Shown here one piece after another: positions 26,384-35,904 of a DNA stretch of 64,000 nucleotides. Numbering within the stretch: position 1 is the first letter of the stretch; every line of letters starts with the position of its first letter. The DNA is taken from positions 199,160-263,159 of the forward strand of contig CAVXYG010000014.1 of the NCBI GenBank assembly GCA_963766005.1, read 5' to 3'. Source of the stretch: CAVXYG01 sp963766005 (GTDB lineage: Bacteria; Actinomycetota; Actinomycetes; S36-B12; GCA-2699445). The notes under the pieces are model-generated. The model was not told the DNA's origin. It made no database searches and was given only the letters and a program-made list of their open reading frames with translations. The position numbers were made by a program, and so were the translations under genes.

Positions 26384-27592
26384 CTAGGCGTTGCCGAGGT
26401 GCTCGCCGATGAGGCGCAGGCCGTCGAGGTCGTGCACATCGTCGGCCAGGGCAGGAATGCGCACCTCCGGCACCGACGGATGCGCCGAGATGAACCGCTG
26501 TGCGAGGTGGTCCTGGCGGACACTGGTCCGGACCCGCTCCGAGTGCAGCTGCAGCACACCGGCCGTGGCGAGGTCCGAGGCCGAGGGGTCGTCGGCAGCG
26601 AGCAGCCGGTCGGCGCCCGTGACTGCGTGCTCCAGCCCGAGACCGGCGACTCGCGGCACCACGACCCGGTTCAGCACGAGGCCGGCCAGCGGCATGGCGT
26701 CCGCCTGCAGCCGGTCCACGAAGTAGGCCGCCTCGCGCAGGGCGTCCCGCTCCGGCGAGGCCACGACCAGGAACTGGGTGCCCGGCTGCTGCAGCAGCGA
26801 GTACGTGCGTTCGGCACGTTCCCGAAAGCCGCCGAAGATCGAGTCCAGCGCTTGGACGAACATCGAGATCTCGAGCAGCAGCTGCGTGCCGACGATCCGC
26901 TGCATGATGTTGCCCACGATTCCCAACCCGGCGCCGAAGAGCCGGCCCAGGCCGCGGCCGGCACCACGGGCCGGGGCGGTGAGCACCCGGACGAATCGGC
27001 CGTCGAGGAAGGTTCCGAGCCGCTCCGGGGCGTCGAGGAAGTCCAGCGCCGAGCGTGAGGGCGGCGTATCGACCACGATCAGGTCCCACTCGCCCCCGTC
27101 CTTGGCCTGCTCGCTGAGCTGGCCGAGCTTCTCCATCGCCATGTACTCCTGCGTGCCGGCGAGGCTGGAGGACAGCGACTGGTAGAAGGGGTTCTGCAGG
27201 ATCTGCTCCACCCGGTCCGGCTCGGCGTGCGCTTCGACGAGTTCGTCGAAGGTCCGTTTCATGTCGAGCATCATCGCGGACAGCCGCCCGCCGGCACCGG
27301 TGTCGATGCCGGGGACCGGCCGCGGGACGTTGTCCAGCTCGGTGAGCCCCATCGACTGGGCCAGCCGTCTGGCTGGGTCGATCGTCAGGACGACGACGCG
27401 CCGCCCCTGCTCGGCTGCCCGCAGCGCCAGGGCCGCCGCAGTCGTGGTCTTGCCGACACCGCCGCTGCCGCAGCACAACAGGATGCGGGTCGCGGGGTCG
27501 GCGAGCACGGCGTCCACGTCGAGTCGAGGAGCGCGATGGGAGGGAAGGCCCGGGGCAGCCGAGGTCGGTGCTCGCCGCTGCGGATTCGCCAT
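26384..27592 (-). CDS. ArsA/Get3-like ATPase, second of pair (Rv3680 type)
   Basis: A 402-residue P-loop ATPase of the ArsA/Get3 family. Walker A is GSGGVGKTTTAAAL (about 43-56), with the deviant lysine pattern relaxed (Ser before Gly). Switch I is TIDPARRLAQ and switch II VVDTPPSRSA. A helical segment in the middle carries MFVQALDSIFGGFRERAE. It starts with ATG overlapping the stop of the first ATPase (ATGA), so the pair is translationally coupled. In M. tuberculosis the homologous pair lies beside whiB4; a role in client-protein or metal handling is proposed but not settled. Confidence 0.88.
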   Translation of the reverse strand: MANPQRRAPTSAAPGLPSHRAPRLDVDAVLADPATRILLCCGSGGVGKTTTAAALALRAAEQGRRVVVLTIDPARRLAQSMGLTELDNVPRPVPGIDTGAGGRLSAMMLDMKRTFDELVEAHAEPDRVEQILQNPFYQSLSSSLAGTQEYMAMEKLGQLSEQAKDGGEWDLIVVDTPPSRSALDFLDAPERLGTFLDGRFVRVLTAPARGAGRGLGRLFGAGLGIVGNIMQRIVGTQLLLEISMFVQALDSIFGGFRERAERTYSLLQQPGTQFLVVASPERDALREAAYFVDRLQADAMPLAGLVLNRVVVPRVAGLGLEHAVTGADRLLAADDPSASDLATAGVLQLHSERVRTSVRQDHLAQRFISAHPSVPEVRIPALADDVHDLDGLRLIGEHLGNA

Positions 27593-28599
27593 CAGCGCAC
27601 TCCCTGCTCGGCCAGCAGCTCCGCCATGTCGTACAGCGCGCCGATGTCGATGCCGTCGGGGACCCAGGGCAGGTCCAGGACGGGCAGGTCCAGGTCGAGC
27701 AGTTTCCCGCGTTCCTCCCGCTCGAGTTGGCGTCGCGTGGCGTAGTCGGCATGCTCGGCGCGCAGTCCGGCCATGGCCGCCGGGTCCTCGGCCACCCAGG
27801 AGAGGTCGGCCCGCTGCAGCGACTGCGCGAATTGTTCCTCCGACATCAGCGCGAGGTCGTGCTCCTGTTCGTCGGTGACCAGCGGCGGCCGGGCCATGTT
27901 GACGATGACCGCCCCCACCGGCAGTTCCCGCGCGTTCAGGTCCCGGATGCCCTCGATCGTCTCCTGCACCGGCATCTCCTCCAACAGCGTCACCAGGTGC
28001 ACGGCCGTCTGCTCCGAGCGGTAGACGGCCATGACCGTGTCGGCCTGACTGCGGATGGGTCCGATCCGGGCGAGTTCGGCGGCCTCGTGGTTGGCGGTGA
28101 GGAACCGGGCGATCCGTCCGGTCGGGGGCGCGTCCAGCACGACGGCGTCGTAGACGAACCGGCCCGCGCTCTTGCGCCGCACCGACTCCCCGGCCTTGCC
28201 GGTGAGCAGCACGTCGCGCAGGCCGGGTGCGATGGTCGTCGCGAAGTCCACCGCCCCGACGCGCTTGAGCACCGCTCCGCCGCGCTTGACGTTGTAGAAC
28301 ATCTCCAGGTACTCCAGCATGGCCGCCTCGGGATCCATCGCCAGCGCGTAGATGCTGCCGCCTCCCGGGGCCCCCGCGATGCGTCGCTCGCCGTAGGGGA
28401 GCGGCGGCGTGTCGAACAGCTGCGCGATGCCCTGCCGGCCCTCCACCTCGATGAGCAGGACGCTGCGGCCACCGGTCGCCAGCGCGATCGCCAGCGCACC
28501 GGCAACCGTCGTCTTGCCGGTGCCCCCCTTGCCGGACACGACGTGCAGCCGCGCCCTCATGAAGTCCGGGGCGGGGGCGGTCTCGGGCGGTTGCGGCAC
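27592..28599 (-). CDS. ArsA/Get3-like ATPase, first of pair (Rv3679 type)
   Basis: A 335-residue partner ATPase. The deviant Walker A GKGGTGKTTVAGAL (about 23-36) keeps the signature lysine. VLDAPPTGRIARFL is switch II. The pair would form a heterodimer across two nucleotides. GTG at 28599 is chosen because TAGGCT ends 6 bases upstream, another leaderless start. It is divergent from the DUF4177 gene. Confidence 0.88.
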   Translation of the reverse strand: MPQPPETAPAPDFMRARLHVVSGKGGTGKTTVAGALAIALATGGRSVLLIEVEGRQGIAQLFDTPPLPYGERRIAGAPGGGSIYALAMDPEAAMLEYLEMFYNVKRGGAVLKRVGAVDFATTIAPGLRDVLLTGKAGESVRRKSAGRFVYDAVVLDAPPTGRIARFLTANHEAAELARIGPIRSQADTVMAVYRSEQTAVHLVTLLEEMPVQETIEGIRDLNARELPVGAVIVNMARPPLVTDEQEHDLALMSEEQFAQSLQRADLSWVAEDPAAMAGLRAEHADYATRRQLEREERGKLLDLDLPVLDLPWVPDGIDIGALYDMAELLAEQGVR

Positions 28600-28605
28600 G
28601 ATGCC

Positions 28606-28629
28606 AGCCTAACGGTCAGGCGTTATGGT
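28606..28629. promoter_or_regulatory. Divergent leaderless promoters, ArsA-like pair (-) and DUF4177 (+)
   Basis: Minus strand: TAGGCT (28611-28606) ends 6 bases before GTG 28599. Plus strand: TATGGT (28624-28629) ends 6 bases before ATG 28636. The two start codons are only 36 bases apart. Confidence 0.6.
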
Positions 28630-28635
28630 CTGCCT

Positions 28636-28791
28636 ATGACGAAGTGGGAATACGCCACGGTGCCGCTGCTCATCCATGCCACCAAGCAGATCCTGGACAC
28701 CTGGGGCCAGGACGGCTGGGAGTTGGTGCAGGTGGTGCCGGGGCCGAACCCGGAGAACGTCGTGGCCTACTTGAAGCGCCCTACGGCGTGA
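28636..28791 (+). CDS. DUF4177 small protein
   Basis: A 51-residue protein, MTKWEYATVPLLIHATKQIL, then WGQDGWELVQVVPGPNPE, typical of DUF4177. Function is unknown. A homologue occupies the same place in mycobacteria. It probably heads the operon of RidA, NUDIX and MBL genes: the next ATG is two bases past its stop. Confidence 0.85.
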   Translation: MTKWEYATVPLLIHATKQILDTWGQDGWELVQVVPGPNPENVVAYLKRPTA

Positions 28792-28792
28792 C

Positions 28793-29257
28793 ATGGGCGG
28801 CGTCGCAGATCGCTTGGCCGGGCTGGGTCTGACTCTCCCGGCGGTCGCAGCTCCGCTGGCTGCCTACGTCCCCGCAGTGCGCGAGGGCACGCTGGTCATG
28901 ACCGCGGGGCAGTTGCCGATCCGAGACGGCGCGCTCACCCACGTCGGCATCGTCGACAGCGACGTCTCGCCCGCGGCAGCGCAGGAAGCGGCGGCGCAGT
29001 GCGCGCTCAACGCGATCGCGGCGATCGCCTCGGTGGCCGATCTCGACGACGTTCTCCGGATCGCCCGCGTCACCGGGTACGTGGCATCGGCACCGGGGTT
29101 CATCGGACAGCCGTCGGTGGTCAACGGCGCCTCCAACCTGTTGCTCAGCGCGTTCGGCGATGCCGGTCGGCACGCGAGGTCGGCGGTCGGCGTCGCGGTG
29201 CTGCCGCTGAACGCGCCGGTGGAGATCGAGGTCACCGCGATCCTGCGCGCGCCGTGA
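28793..29257 (+). CDS. RidA family protein
   Basis: A 154-residue RidA (YjgF/YER057c/UK114) protein; the family hydrolyses reactive enamines or imines made by PLP enzymes. TAGQLPIRDGALTHVG is at residues 38-53. The C-terminal AVGVAVLPLNAPVEIE resembles the family pattern that normally carries the catalytic Arg (R-A-A-V-G); here Ala-Arg-Ser-Ala-Val-Gly keeps the Arg. It is of the longer RidA subgroup. Start and stop overlap neighbours. Confidence 0.87.
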   Translation: MGGVADRLAGLGLTLPAVAAPLAAYVPAVREGTLVMTAGQLPIRDGALTHVGIVDSDVSPAAAQEAAAQCALNAIAAIASVADLDDVLRIARVTGYVASAPGFIGQPSVVNGASNLLLSAFGDAGRHARSAVGVAVLPLNAPVEIEVTAILRAP

Positions 29258-30127
29258 CCGGCATCGCGGACCTGCCGGACTCGGTCCGGGCCCGCGCCGA
29301 GCAGCTGCTCGACGGCTCGCTGGACGTCGTGCCCCTGCGGGATGCGGCAACCGTGGTCCTCCTCCGCGACGGGTCGCAGCGGCCTCGAGGTCTACATGCA
29401 GCGCCGGACGCGGACCCTGGCCTTCGCCGCCGGCAGGTACGTCTTTCCCGGCGGAGCAGTGGAGCCGGAGGACATCACCGCGCAGGTGCCGTTCGCCGAC
29501 CAGCCCCCGCGCCAACCCCCGTTCGCCGTCGGCGGCGACATCGTGCTTGACCGCCCGGCACCGGCCGACGCGATGGCGCTCTACCGCGGACTGGTCGTGG
29601 CGGCGGTGCGCGAGACGTTGGAGGAGGCCGGCGTCCTGCTTGCCGAGTGCGAGGACGGACCCGTCTCGGCGTCGGCGGCCCAGCGAGTCCGGGAAGGAGT
29701 GCTGGCGGGGGCGCAGCTCGGCTCGGCGCTGCAGCGCATCGGGGGCCGACTGCGCTACGGCAACGTGGTCGCGCTGGCCCACTGGATGACCCCGGCGGTG
29801 GAGGTGCGCCGCTACGACACGCGCTTCTTCGCCGCGGCCTTGCCGCCAGGCCAGCAGGCCCGCTCGGCATCCGGCGAATCGGACTCCGCCGACTGGGTGC
29901 GGCCCGGCGAGATGCTGCAGCGCGCCGCGGACGGCGATGTCGTCATGCTGCCGCCCACCACTGCTGCGCTGCAGGCGCTGCGGCAGCAGCGCCGTGCCAG
30001 CGATGTGCTTTCCGCCGGCCACCGCCCACGGCTACGCCCCGTGCTGCCGCATCCGGTACGCCGCGACGACGGCATCGAGTGGCGACTCGTCGACGGGTAC
30101 ACCGGTCGGGAATGGGGCTCGCCATGA
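29254..30127 (+). CDS. NUDIX hydrolase (one frame break)
   Basis: It starts with a GTG overlapping the RidA stop (GTGA) and reads MTGIADLPDSVRARAEQLL, then DAATVVLLRDGS. A break near 29373-29380 (one extra base) moves it to the frame that continues GLEVYMQRRTRTLAFAAGRY, then VFPGGAVEPED and the NUDIX helix AAVRETLEEAGVLLAE. These enzymes cleave nucleoside diphosphate-linked compounds; the substrate is unknown. The long insert between the Gly-rich strand and the helix is usual for this actinobacterial group. It overlaps the MBL gene (ATGA). Confidence 0.78.
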
Positions 30128-30942
30128 GCGCCCCCCTGCCGGCGATCGGCTCCGCGCAGCCGTGGGCGGGCGGGACCGTCACGCAGTTCGCCACGTGCCT
30201 GCTGGCGCCGAACCCATCCGTCATGACGCTCGATGGAACGAATACGTGGCTGGTCGGCGCTCCCGGATCGGGGCGGCTGCTGGTCATCGATCCGGGGCCG
30301 CTCGACGGCGGACACGGCCAGGCCATTGAGCGTGCACTGGCCGAGCGGGACGCTCGGGCGGTCGGCATCCTGCTGACCCACGGCCACGCCGACCACAGCG
30401 AGGGCGCCTCGGAGCTCGCCGGCACGCTGGGATGCACCGTCCGCGCGCTGGACCCTGCTCACCGGCTCGGCGACGAGGGGCTGACCGACGGCGAGGTCAT
30501 CGAGGATGCCGGCGCGGTCCTGCGCGTCGTGGCCACCCCGGGCCACAGCGCGGACTCCCTCAGCTTCCTGCTGCAGGAGGATGGCGCGCTGCTGACGGGC
30601 GACACCGTCCTGGGTCGCGGCACGACGGTCGTCGCCTATCCCGACGGCAGGCTCGAGGACTACCTCGCCTCGCTGCGCCGCCTGCGCCGTATCGCGGAGG
30701 AAACCGCGGCCTCACTCGTCCTGCCCGGGCACGGTCCGGCGCTCGGCGATCCCGTCGACCTGCTCGAGGCCTACCTCCAGCATCGGCACGAGCGGCTGGA
30801 CCAGGTGCGCCGGGCAGTCGCCGCCGGGGCGCAGACCGCGGACGACGTGGTGGCCGCGGTGTACGACGACGTCCCTCGCGCAGCCCTGCCCGCGGCGCTG
30901 CTGAGCGTGCAGGCGCAGCTGGAGTACCTCCGCGGCACGTGA
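30124..30942 (+). CDS. Metallo-beta-lactamase fold hydrolase (Rv3677c type)
   Basis: A 272-residue MBL-fold hydrolase. Metal ligands are in THGHADHSEG (about 80-89), ATPGHSADS, LTGDTVLGRG and LPGHGPAL. A C-terminal helical part (from about 215) is like the LACTB2/glyoxalase II-related group. The substrate is unknown. It is coupled to the NUDIX gene by start/stop overlap and is complete. Confidence 0.87.
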   Translation: MSAPLPAIGSAQPWAGGTVTQFATCLLAPNPSVMTLDGTNTWLVGAPGSGRLLVIDPGPLDGGHGQAIERALAERDARAVGILLTHGHADHSEGASELAGTLGCTVRALDPAHRLGDEGLTDGEVIEDAGAVLRVVATPGHSADSLSFLLQEDGALLTGDTVLGRGTTVVAYPDGRLEDYLASLRRLRRIAEETAASLVLPGHGPALGDPVDLLEAYLQHRHERLDQVRRAVAAGAQTADDVVAAVYDDVPRAALPAALLSVQAQLEYLRGT

Positions 30943-31074
30943 CGGGAGCTCGGCGAGTGCACCTGCACCCGGAGGCCACGCGTCCCCGCCGCGGAATCGG
31001 GACCAATGGTCGTTGCGCGCCACGACCGCAGCAGGGACCCTGAGCCGGGGGAGTGCGCAGACGGACGGAGGGCG

Positions 31075-31551
31075 ATGAAGATCAAGGAAGCGGCGGCTGA
31101 CTTCCTCAGTCGGCGCAGAATCGCGGTGACCGGGGTTTCGCGGAGCTCGGAGAACCACGGCAGCAATGTCGTCTACGGGCGGCTGCGCGACCGCGGCTAC
31201 GAGGTGTTCGCCGTCAACCCCGCCACCGAGACCGTGGCGGGCGATCGCTCCTACCCCTCGCTGTCGGCAATACCGGGGGGAGTGGACGCGGTCGTGATCG
31301 GCACTGCGCCCGCCCGCGCCAGCGACACGATGCAGGAGTGCATCGACCTCGGCATCGACCGCGTGTGGATGCATCGCTCCTTCGGCGGGGGGAGCGTGTC
31401 CGACGCAGCCACGCGGCTTGGTCGGCAGCACGGCATCGTGGTCATCGACGGCGGGTGCCCGCTGATGTTCGATCCGGTAGCCGACGGCGGCCACAAGCTG
31501 ATGTGCCCGATCTTGAAGATGTTTGGTGCCGTGCCGCGCACGGTGGGCTGA
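31075..31551 (+). CDS. CoA-binding domain protein
   Basis: A 158-residue Rossmann-type CoA-binding protein (YccU family). IAVTGVSRSSENHGSNVV near residue 16 is the nucleotide loop. VDAVVIGTAPARASDTMQEC and a C-terminal CPLMFDP segment follow. GGAGGGCG precedes the ATG. Function is unknown; it is convergent with crp. Confidence 0.85.
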   Translation: MKIKEAAADFLSRRRIAVTGVSRSSENHGSNVVYGRLRDRGYEVFAVNPATETVAGDRSYPSLSAIPGGVDAVVIGTAPARASDTMQECIDLGIDRVWMHRSFGGGSVSDAATRLGRQHGIVVIDGGCPLMFDPVADGGHKLMCPILKMFGAVPRTVG

Positions 31552-31833
31552 TACCGGCGGAAGCGTCCCGCCTCAGCGCCGTTGCCCAGCCCCGTGGCCA
31601 TCATCTGCCGATGCGCCGAGTCGCGGCCGACGCGGTTGCGGGGCCATCGCCTCTGGCCGCATCCGATGCCGCTCTCCGGCGCGAAGAAGCCTGGGGACGG
31701 CCGCGCCTTCCCTGCGCACGCCAGCCGTGCGGGGGCAGTCGCGTCCTGAGACTGGGTGCGGTCCCCGTGACCGGGCTCGGCGGACACCCGGCAGGGGCGC
31801 CGACCACTGGCGCTCCTGGGACACGGGCTCCGG

Positions 31834-32511
31834 CTACCGGGCCCGTCGCACGAGTCGGTCGTTGTCCCGGATCGTCACGGAGCGGGACTCCAGCGCGATC
31901 CAGCCGCGGTGCGCGAAGTCCGCCAGAGCCTTGTTCACCGTCTCGCGGGAGGCGCCGACCAGTTGCGCCAACTCCTCCTGCGTCATGTCGTGCGTGACCT
32001 GCAGCCCGTCCTCGGTGGCGACGCCGAAGCGTTCGCCGAGATCGATGAGTGCCTTGGCCACTCGGCCCGGCACGTCGGAGAAGACCAGGTCGGACATGGC
32101 CTCGTTGGTGCGCCGCAGGCGGCGCGCCAACGCGCGCAGCAGGGGCTCGGCCACCTCGGGCCGTCCCGCGAGCCAGGGACGCAGGGCGTCGTGGCCCAGC
32201 CCCCGCAGCACGGTGTCGGTCAGCGCGGTGGCGGTGGCGGTGCGGGGACCCGGGTCGAACAGCGACAACTCGCCGATCATCTCGCCGGGACCGACAACGG
32301 CGAGCAGCGTGTCGCGCCCGTCGCTGGACGTCGTCCCGAGCTTGACCTTGCCCTCTTCGACGACATAGAGCCGATCGCCGCGCTCGCCCTCGTGGAACAG
32401 CACCTGTCCCTTGCCGAGTCGGATCACCGTCGTGGCAGCACGCAATGCTGCCGCGGCCTCCGGATCGAGCGCGGAGAACAACGGCGCCTGCATGAGTACG
32501 TCGTCGACCAC
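31834..32511 (-). CDS. crp: CRP/FNR family transcription regulator
   Basis: A 225-residue cAMP receptor protein. The N-terminal beta-roll has the phosphate-binding cassette GELSLFDPGPRTATATA, which keeps the Arg-Thr pair that contacts cAMP. The dimer helix is followed by a helix-turn-helix, TQEELAQLVGASRETVNKAL (about 179-198), whose Arg-Glu pair matches CRP recognition of TGTGA-type sites. GTG is preceded by AAGGAGG. Its position next to nth is that of Rv3676 (Crp) in M. tuberculosis. Confidence 0.93.
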   Translation of the reverse strand: MVDDVLMQAPLFSALDPEAAAALRAATTVIRLGKGQVLFHEGERGDRLYVVEEGKVKLGTTSSDGRDTLLAVVGPGEMIGELSLFDPGPRTATATALTDTVLRGLGHDALRPWLAGRPEVAEPLLRALARRLRRTNEAMSDLVFSDVPGRVAKALIDLGERFGVATEDGLQVTHDMTQEELAQLVGASRETVNKALADFAHRGWIALESRSVTIRDNDRLVRRAR

Positions 32512-32636
32512 AATGCCTCCTTGCCGCTGCCAGGACTAGTGTGACGCACGGCTGTCGCTAATGAGTGGCGAAGGTGCCACGTCGCGGGCGTCCCGGACGG
32601 TGGTAGGCGCGAGTCGTGCCCGGTGCGGACCGCACC

Positions 32637-32642
32637 TAGATT
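32637..32642 (+). promoter_or_regulatory. Leaderless -10 element (TAGATT) of nth
   Basis: TAGATT ends 7 bases before the GTG at 32650. This would also drive the coupled genes to 35850. Confidence 0.6.
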
Positions 32643-32649
32643 GGTACCC

Positions 32650-33357
32650 GTGACCGGTGTCGAGGAAACCCCGCTGGCGCGCAAACGTCGGGCGCGCCGG
32701 ATGTACCGCGTCCTGCGCGGCACCTACCCCGACGCGGAGTGCGAACTGGACTTCACCGACCCCTTCGAACTGCTCGTGGCGACCATCCTGTCGGCGCAAT
32801 GCACCGACGCCCGGGTCAACATGGTCACGCCGGGGCTCTTCTCCCGGTACCCCGAGCCGGCGGCGTTGGCTGCAGCGCAGCGCGAAGACATCGAGCGGAT
32901 CATCGCCTCGACTGGCTTCTTCCGGAACAAGGCGGCCTCGTTGCAGGGCATGGCGACGGCGGTCTGCGAACGGTTCGGCGGGCAGATCCCCGGCAGTCTG
33001 GCGGATCTGGTCACGCTGCCGGGCGTCGGCCGCAAGACGGCCAACGTGGTGCTGGGCAATGCCTTCGGCGTCCCCGGCATCACGGTGGACACGCACTTCG
33101 GGCGGCTCGCCCGACGGATGGGGTGGACCGAGCAGACGGATCCCGGCAAGGTCGAGGCCGACGTCGCGGCGCTGTTCGACAAGTCGGACTGGACCATGCT
33201 GTCGCACGTGCTCATCTGGCACGGTCGCCGCCGGTGCCATGCCCGGCGACCGGCGTGCGGGGCCTGCCCGGTGGCGGCCTGGTGTCCCAGCTACGGGCTC
33301 GGCCCGACCGATCCGCTGCTGGCCTCCCGGCTGGTGAAGGGGGAGCCGACGTCATGA
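32650..33357 (+). CDS. nth: Endonuclease III
   Basis: A 235-residue DNA glycosylase/AP lyase for oxidised pyrimidines. It has the helix-hairpin-helix LPGVGRKTANVVL (catalytic Lys) and VDTHFGRLARR (catalytic Asp). The C-terminal 4Fe-4S cluster spacing is Cys-X6-Cys-X2-Cys-X5-Cys (CHARRPACGACPVAAWC). First gene of a tightly overlapping operon nth-tlpA-NUDIX-marP. Confidence 0.96.
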   Translation: MTGVEETPLARKRRARRMYRVLRGTYPDAECELDFTDPFELLVATILSAQCTDARVNMVTPGLFSRYPEPAALAAAQREDIERIIASTGFFRNKAASLQGMATAVCERFGGQIPGSLADLVTLPGVGRKTANVVLGNAFGVPGITVDTHFGRLARRMGWTEQTDPGKVEADVAALFDKSDWTMLSHVLIWHGRRRCHARRPACGACPVAAWCPSYGLGPTDPLLASRLVKGEPTS

Positions 33358-33977
33358 GAGCGATCCGTGCTGTCGCGGCGATTGCTGGGCTCCTCCTGCT
33401 GGTCAGCGCCTGCTCCGAGCCGGTCGACGTCACTGACTCCGCCGGCACCACCGCACCTGCGAGCGCGCCCGCCGAGCCGGCGGGCGGCGGCGACGTGCCG
33501 CCCGAGCTGCGAGGTGCGCTGCCGGCCTGCCCCGAGAGCAGCGATGCTGCCGAGGTGCCGGACGGGCTGCCGAACGACGCGCTGGCCTGCCTGGGGCCGG
33601 GCGGGCCGGTGCGGCTGTCGGGTCTGCGCGGCACCCCGCTCGTCCTCAACGTCTGGGCGTCGTGGTGCCAACCGTGCCGTTCCGAGCTGCCCGCGCTGGC
33701 GGAGTTCGCCTCGCAGTCCGGTGATGCGGTGTCGGTGCTCGGCCTGGACGCGATGGACGATGCCGGTGCCGCGGCTGCGCTGTGGTCCCAGCTCGCGATG
33801 CCCTTTCCCTCCGTCGCCGATCCGACCGGCACCACGCGCCCGGACCTCACTTGGGTCGGCCTTCCCGTGACATACTTCGTCGATGCTGACGGGACGATCG
33901 TCTACCGCCATGCCGGAGCGGTCACGGATCCCGATGAGTGGGCATCCCTGGCACGGAAGCATCTGAGCATCGGATGA
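33354..33977 (+). CDS. TlpA-like thioredoxin lipoprotein
   Basis: A 207-residue exported thioredoxin. A lipoprotein signal ends LLLLVSAC. An Ala/Pro spacer precedes the thioredoxin fold with the redox pair WASWCQPC. GLPVTYFVDADGTIV contains the cis-Pro. It likely reduces or oxidises exported proteins at the cell surface. It overlaps nth (ATGA) and the NUDIX gene. Same position as Rv3673c. Confidence 0.9.
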   Translation: MRAIRAVAAIAGLLLLVSACSEPVDVTDSAGTTAPASAPAEPAGGGDVPPELRGALPACPESSDAAEVPDGLPNDALACLGPGGPVRLSGLRGTPLVLNVWASWCQPCRSELPALAEFASQSGDAVSVLGLDAMDDAGAAAALWSQLAMPFPSVADPTGTTRPDLTWVGLPVTYFVDADGTIVYRHAGAVTDPDEWASLARKHLSIG

Positions 33978-34666
33978 GCGGCGATCTGGCGCTGAGCAAC
34001 CGGGATCGAAACGGGTGGGTGCTCGCCGACGCGCTCGACGTTGCGCCCGACTGGCTCGCGCCGATCATCGGTGCCGCGCTGAGCGTCCGCGCGGAGGATC
34101 TGTCGATCTTCCTCCCCCCGCCGACCGGCGGCCGGCGGGGATCGGTGCTCATGCTGTACGGCTGCGGAGCCGACGGACCCGACGTCCTGCTCATCGAGCG
34201 GGCCCGGGACATGCGGCAGCACCCCGGCCAACCGGCCTTCCCCGGCGGTGCCATCGACCCCACCGACGAGGGCCCCGAGGGAGCGGCCCTGCGGGAGGCC
34301 AACGAGGAGACCGGCCTCGACCCCTCGGGAGTGGTCGTCATCGGTGCCCTGCCGGCCCTGTGGCTGCCGCCGTCGGGGTTCGTGGTCTCGCCTGTCCTGG
34401 GCTGGTGGCAGGAACCGTCACCGGTCGACGTCCGCGACCCGCGCGAGGTCTCGGCGGTGCACCGCGTGCCGTGGAGCGAGCTGCTGGACCCGGCCAACAG
34501 GGTTCGCGTGCGACATCCGTCCGGGTACATCGGCCCGGGGTTCGACGTGCGCGGGATGCTGGTCTGGGGCTTCACCGGCGGACTGTTGTCACGGATGTTC
34601 GCAGCTGCCGGCCTGGAGATCCCCTGGGAGCCCGGCCCCATGCGCGAGATCGGGTGGGACGGGTGA
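33974..34666 (+). CDS. NUDIX CoA pyrophosphatase-like protein
   Basis: A 230-residue NUDIX hydrolase of the CoA-diphosphatase group. The NUDIX box is complete: GGAIDPTDEGPEGAALREA followed by NEETGLD (about 92-117). The preceding RARDMRQHPGQPAFPGGA matches the NuCoA signature. It would cut CoA to 4'-phosphopantetheine and 3',5'-ADP. Start and stop overlap both neighbours. Confidence 0.9.
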   Translation: MSGDLALSNRDRNGWVLADALDVAPDWLAPIIGAALSVRAEDLSIFLPPPTGGRRGSVLMLYGCGADGPDVLLIERARDMRQHPGQPAFPGGAIDPTDEGPEGAALREANEETGLDPSGVVVIGALPALWLPPSGFVVSPVLGWWQEPSPVDVRDPREVSAVHRVPWSELLDPANRVRVRHPSGYIGPGFDVRGMLVWGFTGGLLSRMFAAAGLEIPWEPGPMREIGWDG

Positions 34667-35850
34667 ACGCCTTGGATGCCGCGATGCTCGTCGGGGCGGC
34701 GCTCGCGGCGATCCTGGGTTGGCGCGTGGGTCTGGTGAGCAGCCTGGTGTCCCTGATCGCCGTCGTGCTCGGCGGCGCGCTCGGGTTCGTCCTGGGCCGC
34801 CAGATCCTGCCGGCGACGCAAATACCGACACCGCAGCACGCGCTGGCGCTGATGGCCAGCGTGATTGTCGGCATCCTGTTGGCGCAGTCGCTGGTCGCGC
34901 GGCCGGCGCACCGCCTGCACCAGGCCGTGGTTGCCACCCGACTGCGCGTCGTGAACGGGGCCGGGGGCGCCGCGCTGTCGGTCGGTTTCGCCGTTGTCGT
35001 GGTGTGGATGTCGGCGACTGCGCTCACGATGGCGCCCTCAACGCAACTGGCCTCGGCCATGCGGGGCAGTGCGCTGCTGGTCGGTCTGGATCGGACGATC
35101 CCCGCCGATGCCGGTCCGTTGTTCCAGCAGTTCGAGAGCAGCGTCGGCATCCAGCATGGAGGCCGCGTCTTCACCGGGTTCGGTTTGTTGCCGGCGCCTG
35201 CTGTGCCGCTGCCCGAGCCCGGTGCGGTCAGCGACGACGCCGCAGCGGCGGCACGCGAGTCGGTCGTGCGGATCACCGGCAGGACCCGGTGCGGCGATGT
35301 GCTGGCCGGCTCCGGGGTTGTCGTGGCCGACGAACTGGTGATGACCAACGCCCACGTCCTGGCCGGGGTGTCCGAACCGATCGTCTACGTCAAGGACCGG
35401 CGGATCGGGCTGCCCGCAGTCCCGGTCGCCTACGACCCGGTGCGTGACACCGCGCTGCTGCGGGTGGCGGACCTTACCCAGCCGCCGATCTCCTTGGGCG
35501 TCGAACCGGACAGTGGAGACCTCGTGGCAGTCGCCGGGTACCCGAATGCCGGACCGCAGGCGGTCAAGGCCGCTCGGGTGCGCGGCGTGGTGCGGGCGTC
35601 CGGGTCGGACATCTACGACCAGGGCGCGAGCCTGCGCCAGGTGACCGTCGTCGCCGGCGAGGTGATCGCGGGCGATTCCGGCGGCGCCCTGCTGTCGCAG
35701 TCCGGCGCGATGGTGGGACTGGTGTTCGCGGCGTCGCTGGCCGACGGCAGCACCGGTTATGCCTTGACGATGTCCGAGGTGACGGCCGCGCTGCAGGAGC
35801 GGCCCGGCAACGCGCCGATCAGCACCGGCGCCTGCGTGCCGGGGGACTGA
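34663..35850 (+). CDS. marP: MarP-like membrane serine protease
   Basis: A 395-residue protein: four membrane helices in the first 120 residues (CvpA/colicin V production fold), then a trypsin-like protease outside the membrane. The catalytic triad is His231 (MTNAHV), Asp262 (PVRDTALL) and Ser339 (AGDSGGAL). Cys210 and Cys391 are placed like the disulfide that activates M. tuberculosis MarP. MarP protects the cell under acid and oxidative stress. GTG overlaps the previous stop. The exported thioredoxin three genes upstream could act on its disulfide; that is my inference. Confidence 0.93.
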   Translation: MNALDAAMLVGAALAAILGWRVGLVSSLVSLIAVVLGGALGFVLGRQILPATQIPTPQHALALMASVIVGILLAQSLVARPAHRLHQAVVATRLRVVNGAGGAALSVGFAVVVVWMSATALTMAPSTQLASAMRGSALLVGLDRTIPADAGPLFQQFESSVGIQHGGRVFTGFGLLPAPAVPLPEPGAVSDDAAAAARESVVRITGRTRCGDVLAGSGVVVADELVMTNAHVLAGVSEPIVYVKDRRIGLPAVPVAYDPVRDTALLRVADLTQPPISLGVEPDSGDLVAVAGYPNAGPQAVKAARVRGVVRASGSDIYDQGASLRQVTVVAGEVIAGDSGGALLSQSGAMVGLVFAASLADGSTGYALTMSEVTAALQERPGNAPISTGACVPGD

Positions 35851-35904
35851 CCGCCCGGCTGGTGCGCCGCTCGACCGACGAGGCCGACCGCGGGGCGCCG
35901 CTGC